Notes under the pieces: generated by a model
Seen by the model: only the letters and a program-made list of their open reading frames with translations
The model's database searches: none
What the model was told of the DNA's origin: nothing
Position numbers and translations under genes: made by a program
Assembly: GCF_020497125.1 (NCBI RefSeq)
Contig: NC_059075.1
Location: 29,238,003-29,302,002 of the forward strand
Direction of reading: 5' to 3'
Source of the DNA: Mauremys mutica
Taxonomy: Eukaryota > Chordata > Testudines > Geoemydidae
Length of the DNA: 64,000 bases
Shown: positions 34,752-46,862 of the stretch, one piece after another
Layout: each line of letters opens with the position of its first letter
Position numbering within the stretch: position 1 is the first letter of the stretch

Positions 34752-37337
34752 CTGTGGAGGAAAAAAAGAACAGAACTCAGATGGAAAGAGTATAAGTGTT
34801 CTTTAAAATAGAGAGGCAAACCTCTCAACTTCTCTAATCAGCTGGTAGAGAAGAAGGGCCCCTCTCACACATGTCAGCTGGGAATAACTCTACTAAAACT
34901 GATGGAAAACCAATGTAAGTGAGGGCAGAATTAGGCCCTCGTCATTTTGAATGGGGGATTTTTCATTTTAATTTTTAAAAATATGTAAGTATAGGGCAAA
35001 ATTTTACCCTATTACATGCAACACAAAATTCTCCCTGATCATACCCTGATGCTCTATTGGTTTCAGTGAAGTTATACCAGTATACCAAGTCATTTTAAAG
35101 TGGAGGAAGCAACCCAGAGTTCTGACAAGCAAAGAATATAGGAACCAATGTAGTGCATCTAGAAACAGTTTCAAACGCAAACCCTGCTGTTGCTATGACA
35201 TACCTATCAGGCAGAAGGACACTGCGGGTATTAGCAATGCAGATGTGCATACCATGCAAAACCCTTTGCCTTAGAATTCTTGGGCCAAATTCTGCCTTCA
35301 TTTTCGTTCATGCAAACTCATTGCTTTCAAGGAGTCTTCAAAACCAAGGGGGGTTCAGGGAATTTGGCCATTTATTTCCAGCAGAGCCATTAAAGTAGCA
35401 TTGGGGCTAGAGCACTTAAGTAGAAAGCATGTACCATACTCTGATAAAATAAAATGAATGGAAGCTAATGGAAAGGACTTCGCTTGCTAACAGGAATCCA
35501 AGGAGTTCAATACAGTTCATGGAGAGTGGAGACTATTGTTGCATGTACCACTAGAAACGTATGAAACACGATGGGAATTTTGCAGCAATTCCATTGGTTC
35601 AACTGTTTAAAGTAATCAAAAATGTTGTTATTTTAAATGTTTTAATAACTACATAGATCAAAAGTATAGGTCTGATCCTGACCTTCTAGTGTACCCAAAA
35701 TTCCCATTGATTTCAGTAGGCGTTTTAGATAGGCAGGCTCAGGCCCCAAATGAGAAAGATAAATTACATGGTTAAAAGTACCAAAGGCACACAAATGCTG
35801 CTGTGTTTTATTAGCACAAGAATTTTGAGCTTGGTGTCAACATTCATGTTTGAAAAAGACAACAGGAATTAAATATTTAACACGTGCAGCATATGTGGGA
35901 CAAGTCTGTCTTCCTCAACAAGAACCACCTTTGGCCAGACCACAAAGAAAAATCTGGCTTCGGCAGTTATTTGTAGCCTTTGGCATATGCAATCAATTTG
36001 TCAAAGCACTAGGGACACGTTTGAAAAGATTTAGACAGGACTGGAGCTGTGCAGCTCCCACTGTCTTCAGCAGAATCCACATTCCCTGAGCTGTACTTTG
36101 AAAATCTGCCCCATATATCGTATAAAATAGCAAACCTATTAACTGCATTTTATGGGCAACTGTACTGGAATTATTACTTAAATACCATTTTTGTTCTACC
36201 TACCAGAAATAATTTATACCAGATATTGCACTAAACTTTATAATGAGATTTTTTCATCTTGCTTATAAATGTAGGTCCTAATCCTGCAAAGATTTATATA
36301 TGTGCTTAATTTTAAGCAAATGAGTAGTCCAATCAGGGGTCTTCTCACATGCTTAAAGGTAAACATGTGTATAAATCTTTCAAAGATCAAGGCAATAGGT
36401 AGCTTTGTTTTCATAAATTTTCTGCTATCTGTTTACCTGTGAGTATGGCCCTTCATATACAGGGGTTTTTTTGTTTAAAAATTCCTAGGAATTTATCAGT
36501 GTTTACTACAAAGATAAAAAATGGGTGAAAATCAGTGCAAAAAATTAACTTCACCATTTTCTGGTAAATATTGGGGGACAGGAGGACAGAAAAAGCAACA
36601 TATAGAGAAAAGTAAAAATACTGAAAGTAAAAGGAGTTTAATGTTGTGCTTTATTTCATAAAATATACATTAACAGTTTGTACACATATGCACATGTGCA
36701 TGTGTGTATCTTCCACTACTTTGCCTTACTTTAACAGACAACCTCGCAATTACACTTAGACTAATTTATTATTAACATAAACACATTTATCTCATATAAT
36801 ATATTAGATTTTCTTAATATAAGCAGTATTTTCCTGTACATGATTGGTCCAAACTTAGGGTGAAAACCAATTAAAACTGAATAATAGCTTTTGCAAAACC
36901 TGGGAATTTTTCAGTAAAAAAAAATCAGTAAAAGTGAAAACAGAGGGTCTTACTTGTGAGTCAGCAGATTTTTGAACTATATTTTTTTCCAGCATTAAAA
37001 AGAAAATCACCCCAATTTGTTTTACTATTATAAAAATAATTATATTTTTTCAAGTAATAGCTCAGATGCTGTAGAACCCTATTGTAAGCTCTAGTGTTTT
37101 GGACCAGAAGACTGGCACCTCTAGAATCTGTCAAGGGCATTCTGCCACTGTGCGAGTTAGCTACTGAGAACCTTAAGATGCTGTGTTTTCTGAGGTTATA
37201 GTGATGGGCCAAACTCCAAACTATGGATCTGAACACCTTTGATCTTTTGGGGGAAAAAATGGGTCAAGATCCTGTCTTTGTCACTTGCACTCATTTCTAG
37301 CTTTGATGCATTTTTTTGTTCCATATGGTGAACCTAC
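34752..37337. other. Intron w12-w13
   Basis: 2.6 kb, mostly AT-rich. Three copies of the degenerate cattgacttcagtgg-type motif (about 34861-34930, 35025-35085, 35670-35745). No element or gene identified. Confidence 0.75.
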
Positions 37338-37519
37338 CTGCAAAGCTGGCCTCTTTATGGTGTCAAGTAATAGCCCAGCTCTTGTTGCCACTGCTGGGTT
37401 GACATCCTCCACGGCAGTCAAAAAACAGCAGAATGCATGAGCCAAAGAATACTTCAGCAGGTGATTTTTTGTCACTGAGTGAATGTCCAGAAACCTGCAC
37501 AAAACAGCCACTTTCTCTA
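37338..37519 (-). CDS. UNC79: UNC79 exon w12
   Basis: 182 bp: two bases completing valine, then 60 codons. Acceptor CTGCTGCAG, donor GTAGGT. Peptide EKVAVLCRFLDIHSVTKNHL to LLLDTIKRPALQ. One of the most conserved stretches in the window and a classic HEAT-like helix pair in appearance. Segment residues 615-674. Confidence 0.97.
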
Positions 37520-38994
37520 CTGCAGCAGACAAGCCCCCAAACAAAGAGAATATTCACATTAATTCAAGCAGTGACCTTTTCCCCTATGTTTTGAACAATA
37601 TACACAGGCCTGTATCTCATAGAAAAGAACAAAGAATAATCAAAACATCAACTTGTTTTCACTGTCAGCTTTGTGCGACAAGTGCACATTTTTCTCATTA
37701 CCCCAATTACTTACAAGTTTCCCAGATTCTCCCCTACACTACAGCCACTTCGTGTCATTCCCTTGGTGCAAAGTAGCTCCAACGCCAGCACAACCAGCCA
37801 CAGGAGGATCATTCCAGTGCAGGAGGATCTTTTGGAGGCACAGAGCCAGCACAGCTGCTTCTGCACCACCCAACCTGCCTACAGCTGGCAGGGCTATAGG
37901 AAGGAGCTTCTAAATTCATAGATTCATAGATTTTAAGGCCACAAGGGACTATTACAATCATCTAACCTGACTTTCCGTATAATACAGGCCAAAAAATTTC
38001 ACCCTGTTCTCTGCATCCTGGCAATTGCAGCTATAATGGCACTTTGGGGGCACTGGCAGACAGCAGAATTTAGAGCAGCTTTTAGATTGACTGTCCTGGT
38101 GCACCACTGGCCAAAGACCTCTTTACACCCCACCCCTTTTCCCAAGCTGTACTGTGCACTCCTTGTCTGCAGCCAAGGATGTGGGCCAATAATTCCAAAA
38201 CAAAATCCAGTGGGCTTGAGTCTCCTCTCCCTTACACCAGTGTAAATTAAAAGTAACTCCACTAACGTCAATAGATTGACATCAGTGTAACACCAGGATA
38301 AGAAAGGAGAATAAGGCTCATTGATTGTAATAGCTGCTTCTTTCTTTTCATTCCCCTATTTCAAACATCAGGATCACTCTGATTTGAAGGAATTCCTCTT
38401 TTAAGGAGCAGATGGGAACAGCCACTGCTTCTTGGCATTAAACCTGAAGTAGCATCATGGGCCTTGATTGACCAGCACAGAGAAGATCAATCCAATGGGC
38501 AGTAATATAGATCTGTTTTTTCTGAAGGGTAAAACTATGCATGGAGATTACTAGAGAATTTTATCATGTTACAAACATGCACCAATACTGGAGAGCTAAG
38601 TTAAATAACCTTTAAAAGGCAATACAAGGGGGTACACAGTGAGTAATGCTCCATTACTGGAGATATTTAAACTAGGCTAGCCAGAGTACAAGGAAATGGA
38701 CTATAAGGAACAATCCTGCATTAGTGAGAGGTAGATGGACTATGTGTGGAGGACCTAATGGGTCTTTTCTATCAATGTGGTGTATGATTTTATTAAACCA
38801 ACCACCAGAGCAGCCAATGAACACAATGAATTAAAAAAAAAAACACTTATGGGTAGCAGATGGAAAGAAACTGTAGAAAAACAGCCTCTCTACCTTAAAC
38901 AGCTATTGTCAACTACAATATCTACAAATGACAAAACCCCTTCCTCTCTGCCATAGCAACCTGCATGCAAATATCATACACTTTTCAGACCTAC
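37520..38994. other. Intron w11-w12
   Basis: 1.5 kb. Contains a CR1 tail (37917-38011) and a GAAGTCAATGG-type motif region (38210-38310). Nothing else recognised. Confidence 0.75.
37917..38011 (-). mobile_element. CR1 3'-terminal fragment
   Basis: Plus-strand text TTCATAGATTCATAGATTTTAAGGCC, ACAAGGGACTATTACAATCATCTAACC and ATACAGGCCAAAAAATTTCACCC is the reverse complement of a CR1 tail, including two copies of the terminal TCTATGAA octamer. Confidence 0.85.
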
Positions 38995-39152
38995 CTGCTT
39001 CAAACCTCATCTTCCAATCTTTGCTGTTAAAATTGCTGTTTATGATTGTCCAGAAAATATCAGCTCCATGAGGAAGCGACAGAGCATGTAGAAGGAGTGG
39101 AACAGCCAATGAAGAAAGCTGAGAGAAATCAGACTTCACTACTCTCCATAAA
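38995..39152 (-). CDS. UNC79: UNC79 exon w11
   Basis: 158 bp: one base completing the split serine, 52 codons, one base of a split valine. Acceptor CTTCTAG, donor GTAGGT. Encodes LWRVVKSDFSQLSSLAVPLL and ends NSKDWKMRFEA. Near-identical to mammals; segment residues 562-613. Confidence 0.97.
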
Positions 39153-40224
39153 CTAGAAGGACCAACAAAAGCAAATCTGATCACAGAATCTGTCTTTTAC
39201 TCATAGAACATCGTTCATACTAAATGTCTACATTATGTTACTGGGGAAATTTGCTTAATAAGAAAAGGGGTACATTTGTGAGTTACACCCGGCACTCACA
39301 GCAACATTGAATTGTTAACATATGTGGAAGTCTCATATATGCCTGCATCTACATTCATTTTAAATTAATTTTGTTGGGGGAGGTTCTAGCAGTTTTTGGA
39401 AACTGTCTGTCAGAGACATTCACTAGCATAACTGAGACAGAAATGTATTACTCCACATGAAAAACATACATCTGACTCATTGTAAACCAATTGGTGTGTG
39501 GAATGTAGCAACTGCTAGGCCTGATCAGATCAGAGAAGATCTCATCTGGTGTCCTCCCTCCAACAGTGATGCTTTGCACCTCCTTACAGCTGGTTACTCC
39601 CCTTTGGTTTTACACTCGCCAAACGACATATTTCTCAGCTAATATTAAGAGGTGGCAGGGAATTTTCCAACAATTTTTTTTTCTGATAGAAAATGTTGTT
39701 CCTGGAAAATGTAAGTTGTCCTTGGTAAAACTTTAATTTTACCAAAATGTTTTTGATTTCTTATTGGGAAAATCTAAATGAAATATTTCATTTCTGACTG
39801 GGTGTTCCTGAATCAAAACTTTTCGGTTTTTTAAACTGAATTAAACATTTTGTTTCAGGTCAGTTCAACATTAATCTGCGTCCAACATTAAGCTGCAGTG
39901 CCTCATGGAAGCTGTAGTTCAAGTGCTTCATGCCCCCTTTTTCCCCTATGGGCTTGGCTCCCCAGCCAGACTTTATCTCCCATGGTGCACCTCATTCTCC
40001 CTTCTAGATAGTCCCTTTATGGTGCATCACAGGAAATGGAGTCTGTGACGGGAACCCAGTCCATAGAAGAGAATGGGGAGGATGACACACCCAAATTACA
40101 ATCCCTTTGAGGCACTGCAGCAACCCAGGCAGACACAGTTCAATGTCGAACTGAACCTAAACATTTCAACATCTAATTCCATTGAAAAAATATTCAATAT
40201 TTCAATTTTTCATCCAGATTTGGA

Positions 40225-41078
40225 ACATAAGAACAGCCTTATTGGGTCAGACCAATGGTCCATCTAACCCGGTATCCTATCTGCAGACAGTGGCCAATGC
40301 CAGATGCTTCAGAGGGAATAAACAGAACAGGGCAATTAGCGAGTGATCCATCCCGTCATCTTGTCCCAGCTTCTGGCAGTCAGAGGTTTAGGGACACCCA
40401 GAGCATGGGGTTGCATCCCTGACCATCCTCGCTAACAGGTATTGATAGACCTAGCCTCCGTGAACGTACCTAATTCTTTTTTTAACCCAGTTATACTTTT
40501 AGCCTTCACAACATTCCCTGGCAACAAGTTCCACAGGGTGACTGTGCGTAGTGTAAAGAAGTACTTCCGTATCTCCGTTTTAAACCTGCTGCCTATTAAT
40601 TTAATTCGGTGAGCTCTGGTTCCTGTGTTACGTGTGTTAGGGGTAAATAATACTTCCTTATTCACTTTCTCCATACCATTTATGATTTTATAGACCTCTA
40701 TCATATTTCCTCTTAGTCATCTATTTTTCTAAGCTGAACAGTCCCAGTTTTTTTAATCTCTAATATGGAATCCGTTCCATACCCTTAATCATTTTTGTTG
40801 CCCTTCTCTGTTCCTTTTCCATTTCTAATATATCTTTTTGAGATGGGGTAACCAGAATTGCATGCAGTATTCAAGGAGTGGGCGTACCATGGATTTATAG
40901 AGTGAGATTATGTTATTTTCTGTCTTATTATCAATCCCTTTCCTAATGGTTCCTAACATTCTATTAGCTTTATTGACTGCAACTGCACACTCAGCAGATG
41001 TTTCCAGAGAACTATCCATGATGACTCCAAGATCTCTTTCTTGAGTGGTTACAGCTAAATTAGACTGCATCGCTTTGC
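40225..41078 (-). mobile_element. CR1 LINE, 5'-truncated
   Basis: Minus-strand frames give CR1 ORF2 C-terminal peptides: AVTTQERDLGVIMDSSLETS (near 41050), SLYKSMVRPLLEYCMQFW (near 40880) and GSRFKTEIRKYFFTLRTV then LWNLLPGNVVKAKSITGLKK (40620-40470), followed by the 3' part ending at the left as GACCAATAAGGCTGTTCTTATGT. Interrupted by stops and shifts. Confidence 0.93.
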
Positions 41079-41724
41079 ATGCACAGATAAAAACAAAATG
41101 TTAAAATACCACAATTTCCTGATTTTCGATCAGCTCTAGTTAAGGTTTAAATACAAACATTGCCATATGCACTTTTCAGAACAGAGATATTGTGTAACCC
41201 TTCTTACTATTATCATTATTTATACTGCACCACAAGTGCATGTGGTGCCTTACAGACAAATAAAAAATCCAGGAAAGCTCTGAAGATTTAACAGTCTAAG
41301 ATGAATCCTGCAAGTCCTTACTCACACAAGTTGTCCCTCCAAAGCTGATTGAATTGCTTATGCTAATAAGGGGTACATGATTGGGCCCCAGAGCAATACG
41401 ACTTGACATAAGGAGAGACAATAATGGACAAAAGGGAAGGGAGGAAAGAAAGGAATGAGATTTACACAATGTCTGTTTCTTAGTAAATGATATGACAAGT
41501 CTGTTGTTCACATGGCCAAACTCCTTGCAAATAAACTACTGCAAGCAAAGCCCATAGCACTCAAAACAAAACTTATTAAGATTTAAAAATAAAATTCACA
41601 TGCTATACATAGCTCTGATCTGCTTTTCCTTGAACTGTTTTTTTTTTTTTTACTGTCCACAAATCAGTTTCATGGACAATATATGAGCATTCCTGGAACC
41701 ATTATTGCAAATTTGCACTGCAAT

Positions 41725-42005
41725 CAGGGAGGCTAGTGGTCTAGCAAAGGGAGCATTGGACTGGGAGTTAGGATACATGGGTTCTGTTCTCAGCTCTGGG
41801 ACTGACCTGCTGTGTGATCTTGGACACGTTACTTCACTTTTTGGTGCCTCTGTTTCCCTTCCCATTCTTTGTCTATCTTGTCTATTTAAACTGTAAGATC
41901 TTTGAAGTAGCAACTGCTTCTCACTGTGTGTTTGTACAATGCCTAGCAAAATGGACCTCTGATCCTGGTTGGAATTTAGAAGCACTAACTGTAATATAAA
42001 TAAAA
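41725..42005 (+). repeat. MIR/CORE-SINE, near full length
   Basis: AGTGGTCTAGCAAAGGGAGCATTGGACTGGGAG (tRNA-derived head), GGTTCTGTTCTCAGCTCTGGGACTGACCTGCTGTGTGATCTTGGACACGTTACTTCAC (core), GTGCCTCTGTTTCCC, and AAACTGTAAGATCTTTGAAGTAG...GTACAATGCCTAGCA (tail), in order. It ends 28 bp below exon w10, so it forms most of the downstream side of that donor. Confidence 0.85.
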
Positions 42006-42032
42006 ATGACAATTCCTGGGTTAAAAACATAC

Positions 42033-42181
42033 CTTGCAATCAGCATCTGATCTTGAATGTAAGCCAAGAATTGTGGATGGTCCTTTCTTGCAATGTACAA
42101 ACATTCCCCATGAAGAGAGAGAATCTTCAAACAGTTCAGCATGTTAAAAAGAATGTCTGGCTCTTCAAATCTAGCCATTTC
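42033..42181 (-). CDS. UNC79: UNC79 exon w10
   Basis: 149 bp, 49 codons plus two bases (AG) of a split serine. Acceptor TTGCACAG, donor GTATGT. Peptide EMARFEEPDILFNMLNCLKI through HPQFLAYIQDQMLIA, near-identical to mammals. Helical-repeat region. Segment residues 512-560. Confidence 0.97.
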
Positions 42182-42271
42182 CTGTGCAAGCAATTCATGT
42201 AATTAATGCTACTCTCAAAGCAGGGATGTCATTAAATCAAATATATAAATTTAAAAAGTAATCAGCTGTAC
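42182..42271. other. 90-bp intron between w9 and w10
   Basis: Shortest intron in the window: donor GTACAG (at 42271 end) and acceptor TTGCACAG (at 42182 end). Contains in-frame stops in all continuing frames visible, so it is a real intron. Confidence 0.9.
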
Positions 42272-42354
42272 CTGCAATATAGTGTATATGAGCTTCAAGG
42301 TAACTGGAAGTTGCTGGTAACAGAATTTTCTTTCGGTGTCATTTTTTATTGATG
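42272..42354 (-). CDS. UNC79: UNC79 exon w9 (83 bp)
   Basis: 83 bp: two bases completing an alanine codon, then 27 codons (SIKNDTERKFCYQQLPVTLK and LIYTILQ). Acceptor TGATTTTAG, donor GTACAG. The smallest exon in the window and separated from w10 by an intron of only 90 bp. Confidence 0.96.
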
Positions 42355-42783
42355 CTAAAATCAAGTTACATTAGAGTCATTAATATATCATCTCTTTTGC
42401 TGGTTGGGAATGAAACTAGAAAATAAACCAAGGGAAGGTGAGATTGCTGCAAAGGGCAAATGCATGCCAGCTATACCTCTACTGCAGTCAGTAGAATTAT
42501 ATTAGGAATTTATTTGACTCATAACATTTTTCTGTGTGATCAAAGGAATGGGTTTTTTAATGATTTTTTTTCGTGGTCCAACAATTTTGCTATATAAAAG
42601 TGTATAAATGGAACGCAACTTTCCCATAGAATGAACACATTTTTAAAGTATTAAATGCATGAAAAACTATCAATTCTGTGCTGTTGGACTTGCAAGATTA
42701 CTTCAAATCTTTGTATTTTTTTAAGGAATAAAGCCAAACCAATGCTTCATTTAACACCTAGTTCAAATGTCCCCCTAACTTAC
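42355..42783. other. Intron w8-w9
   Basis: 429 bp of AT-rich sequence; no element or gene recognised. Confidence 0.8.
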
Positions 42784-42925
42784 CAGCATTTTCTGTTGTC
42801 TCTCTATGATTTCCTGGGTTTTCTCCATGTTTTGTTGCAGATTTATTTTCCTCTTCCCCTTCAGTTCCTATAATAAACTCGGGTCTAGTATACAGAAGAC
42901 TATCCTCAAGGTTGTCTGTGGGCTC
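42784..42925 (-). CDS. UNC79: UNC79 exon w8
   Basis: 142 bp, 47 codons plus one base. Acceptor TTCTTATAG, donor GTAAGT. Encodes EPTDNLEDSLLYTRPEFIIG followed by a Glu/Asn/Lys-rich linker that differs more from mammals than its neighbours, as expected for a loop. Located by splice signals and homology, since the frame is short. Confidence 0.95.
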
Positions 42926-43786
42926 CTATAAGAACACAACAATGATTATACCTAGCTCTTATTAAGCACTTCTCATCAGTAGACTTCAAAGCAGTTTACA
43001 AAGGAGGCCAGTATCATCATCCTCTTTTTACAGATGGGGAAACTGAGGAATTCCATTCATTTCTTGATGTACAGCCTTCAATACAGTAGGCCAAATACTA
43101 ATCTTTAAATTGAATCCTGCATGCATAAATGGGGCCCAAACTGAGCATGAATGGACTGTACACATGTACATTTGGGTGTGATAATGTCAGCATTCTCAAA
43201 CCTGGGCATTTAAGTGAGTCTCATAAAAAGTAACAAAGGATCTTTAATGATCACAAGTGGCCAGGAACTTTGGTTAAGAAATTCAGAAATGACTAGTGAT
43301 GTGAGGTGCCCAACCTGAAACAGCTTCGAGGGACCTAACTGTCTAAAAATCAGGCCCCTTTAAGGGACCCCAACTTGGACACTTGAAAACTGAATTGCCC
43401 AAAATTACTAGTCACTTGAAAATCTTGGCCCTTGCTTTTAACTAGTTATATAAACAACTTTGAAGATGAAAAGCACTAAGCAGCATCTTTTTTAATCTGA
43501 AAGACATCACCTCCAACAGCAGAGCCCTGCCACCACTGGTTCAAAGCTGATATAGAAGGAAGAGTGCCACCTATTGTATCAATATCATTGCTAGCGAGTG
43601 TGCCTTGAAGGTTTCCCATCCAAGCTTATCAGATCTGACACGTCAATGGGAATTTCGCTCTAGAATTCCTCTATGCACAAGATCAATGCAGTTCACGTCC
43701 TTATGTCAGGCTAATTAAAACAGGAGTTTTGGGGAACTCTCATAATTTGTCATTTAATTACATAAGCTATTTTTTTCACTACTTAC
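42926..43786. other. Intron w7-w8
   Basis: 861 bp. A MIR-like tail (TCTTTTTACAGATGGGGAAACTGAGG, minus, about 42955-43060) and a TTAGGTGCC/CAGGCCCCTTTAAGGGACC repeat region (about 43170-43440). No gene. Confidence 0.75.
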
Positions 43787-44014
43787 CACCAGCCTGATTT
43801 CTTCTTTTGGAGCTAGTCGCTCCAGCAGCTCACAAGCCAGCTGGTAACAGAGAATGCTAGACTGGCACAGGTTACATTCTACTACTTTTTCATCTTTCTG
43901 ACAGGTGTGAGAGCCACCCCAAGGGGCCTGAAACACATTGTTTATGATGGAAATTATGTCCTTCGAGAGACTGTTCTCCAAACCCAAGGTGATGCCATCA
44001 TCTTGGAGCTCCAT
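43787..44014 (-). CDS. UNC79: UNC79 exon w7
   Basis: 228 bp, 76 codons, phase 0 at both ends. Acceptor CTTTCAG directly before ATGGAGCTC (an internal methionine, not a start); donor GTAAGT. Peptide runs from MELQDDGITLG through the cysteine-containing KDEKVVECNLCQSSILCY to LAPKEEIRLV. Very close to the mammalian sequence. Confidence 0.97.
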
Positions 44015-45370
44015 CTGAAAGTCAGTGATAGAATGGTAAGGAATTAACTATTTAATGACCAGTGCTCTTCCTATTCTGCTTGGTCTCACATTACTGCCAG
44101 TATTAAAATTAACTAGACAGAGAAGAGTATGACATGTAGTGTGGCTCACAGTTTCAAAAGTGGCCCCTGATTTTGGGTGCCTAACTTTAGACACCTAGGG
44201 TGGGATTTTCACAGCCACATAGGGGATTTGCATGTCCAATTTCCATTAACTTTAATAGGAGATGGGTATCTAAATCACTTAGACCACTTTGTAAATCTCA
44301 GCCCTAGCGCCATCATTGGGTCCAGCAGAGATGTGTTTGGTGCAGGACTTAAGGGGAGAGACAAAGATGGCTTTACACTAACTTTGTGCTTTCCCCTGAT
44401 CCCTGAGTCTGCGAGGTCCAGTTTGGCTCTCAGCACAAGTTTGACCAACCATCTGGTGTCCTTTCATTTATCCCAATTGGTAACAGCCCCAAGGGGCCAT
44501 TACTCCAACTGAGGATCATCAGAGCACAGCAGTGCTCTGGCCACATCCTCTTTCCTGCCTACACTCTTGCCATTCCACCTAAATCAGTGGCTGTGACAGC
44601 AGGTTGTGTAGAGCTACCTATGACAACTCTATGTGACCCTGAGACTCCTCCAACCAGGAGCATCCTAATCTGTCCACTCAAGGCAACTTTATGTCCTCTC
44701 TGAATCACTAGAGTAGTACAAAGGGACTTCAGCAGAGGCTGGGATCTGAAATCTGAGCCTGATTTTTAGAGCTGCTGATCACCTACAAATCAGCTGTTAA
44801 TGGGGGGGCACCCAAAAACAGAGGCACTGCAAATCAAAGGCCATTTCTGGATATTTGGACCTATATCTAGAGAGCAATATACTGGGATAGGCCATTTTCA
44901 GCTAATCATCCTGAATAAGTAGCTGTTCTGAAACTGAAAGGCAGCCATTTAAAAAAAAAGTTGGAAAAGACTTAAATGGAATAAAAAAGACAAGAATGAG
45001 AAAGATCTAGACTGTACTTTGTCTTTATTGCTGCTCCTAATCTTCATTTGGTAAATTCTATATTAAAAGGTCAGAGCTCAGAATTTCACACCAATTTAAC
45101 ACTTGGTTAAGTACCAGTGAATCCCTTAACACTGGATGAAGGCATCCCCATTAAGGAGGTGCCTTCACTAGGAAAAGAGATGTATTCCTAACCAACATGA
45201 GGTAAAACCCTAGCTGAAAACAAGGCAGTTTGTAGTTTTCACATGAGTTAGCAGTGAGGCTCCCCTAGTCTTTAACTTGACTTGCTAACTCATGTGAAAA
45301 CCACAAATTGCCATCACTAGGATTTTACCTCATGTTAGATAACCCAAATTAAACTCACACCTTTTTCCTA

Positions 45371-45920
45371 GGCTATGTCTACACTAGCACTTTTGTCAGT
45401 ATAACATAGGCCTGGGCTACACTAGCGGGGGGGTTCAAACTAAGATACGTAACTTCAGCTACGCTATTCATGTAGCTGAAGTTGAAGTATCTTAGTTCGA
45501 CTTACTTGGCTGTCCTCACGGCGGCGAGTCAACTGGTGCGGCTTCCCCATCGACGCCGCTTACTCCTCCTGACGAGGTGGAGTGCAGGCGTCGATTAGCG
45601 GATCTATTTATCGCGTCCAGACGAGATGCGATAAATCAATCCCCAATAAATCGAACACTACCCGCCGATCAGTACATTGCTCAGGGGTATAAAAAAACAT
45701 CCCAAGTTACACAGACAGAAGCACCGGTGTGGACAGTGCTATGTTGGCAGGAGACATTCTCCTGCTAACTTAGCCACCGCCACTCATTAGGGGTGGTTTA
45801 ATTATGTCAACAAGAGAGATCTCTCCTGTTGGCATAGAGCAGCTACATGGGAAATCTTACAGCAGCGCAGTTGCCTTGGTACAGTTGCGCTGCTGTAAGC
45901 TCTCTAGTGTAGACATGGCT
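45371..45920. mobile_element. Harbinger-type MITE interrupted by a second MITE
   Basis: Outer ends GGCTATGTCTACACTAG and, from the right, AGCCATGTCTACACTAG, flanked by CTA direct repeats (45368-45370 and 45921-45923). The outer body resumes at about 45671 (CATTGCTCAGGGGTAT...) and includes GCAGCGCAGTTGC/GCGCTGCTGTAAG near the right end. The inner element occupies about 45411-45670. Confidence 0.85.
45411..45670. mobile_element. Inner MITE nested in 45371-45920
   Basis: Starts GGCCTGGGCTACACTAGC and contains the hairpin AACTTCAGCTACGCTATTCATGTAGCTGAAGTT (about 45450-45483). Ends at ACTACCCGCCGATC, where the related copy at 30691-30874 continues into its terminal repeat, so the right terminus (about 25 bp) is missing. 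Confidence 0.78.
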
Positions 45921-46079
45921 CTAGTAAAGATACACCTTATGGGGTTTTTAACATATACGTTTGCAATTAGTGCAGCCGCTTAAATAAAAAATTCACTAAA
46001 CTAGTGCAAATCTGTGTGTCCACACAGTTATTTTAATTGAAAAGTGGTTTATTTTGGTTTTGTTTATTTCTGTTCTTAA

Positions 46080-46368
46080 GGGCTGGTCTACCTACAGAAG
46101 TGTCTACACTTAAAAGCACTGCAGATGCCCTGCTGTAGCACTTCAGTGTAGACACTCACTACAGCAATGGGATGGGTTCTCCTGTTGCTACAGTCAGTCC
46201 TCCTCCCCAAGAGGCAGAAGCTAGGTCAAAGTAAGATTTCTTCCATCAGCCTAGCGTTGTCTACACTGGGGGTTAGGTCAACATAACTACGTCACTCAGG
46301 AATGTGGTTTTTTCACACCCCTGAGCAACTTAGCTGGGTCAACCTAACTTTTTAGTGTAGACCTGGCT
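46080..46368. mobile_element. Harbinger-type MITE
   Basis: 289 bp. Ends GGGCTGGTCTAC and, reversed, AGCCAGGTCTACACTAAAAAG, flanked by TTAA on both sides (46076-46079 and 46369-46372; a TAA or TTA 3-bp target is contained in this). Internal ACTTCAGTGTAGACA and GTTGTCTACACTGG are partial copies of the ends. Confidence 0.8.
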
Positions 46369-46862
46369 TTAAATCAGTTTATAAAGTGACTTAATTAAAT
46401 CAATACAAACCTCTATGTGAACATTTTTATTCTGGTTTAAGTGTGGCTTATTTTGATTCAGCCTAATCCATTCAACAACTTGTCCACAAGGAGTTTCCAT
46501 CAGGCTAACTAAAGCAATTTAATATTATACCTTAAATTAAACCTGTGCAACTTTCTTGTACAGGAAAGTGCTGACATTGAAGCAAACTAAAATAAGTCTG
46601 GTTTAAACCTAAACAAGTGTCCATGGTGCCTTTTGTACAAGTTTAACTAAATTAGTTTAAAATCGCACTTTCAGTTAAATCGATGAAACTCTGCAGGTTG
46701 ACAGCTGTAAATTGATTTCTACAAAAAAGTCACAATAAAGTGACCAGCCTGATTACACTGTTTAGATCCACATATTTTTCATGTCTTTTGACTTTTGTGT
46801 TCATCTAAATATGGGAATAGTTAATTTCCTTTCAGGTCATTCAGAAAAAACATAGGTGAGTT

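Larger units (their letters stand above)
39153..42032. other. Intron w10-w11
   Basis: 2.9 kb. Contains an AT-rich palindromic stretch (39660-40220), a CR1 copy (40225-41078) and a MIR-like SINE (41725-42005). A poly-T tract lies at 41639-41651. Confidence 0.85.
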
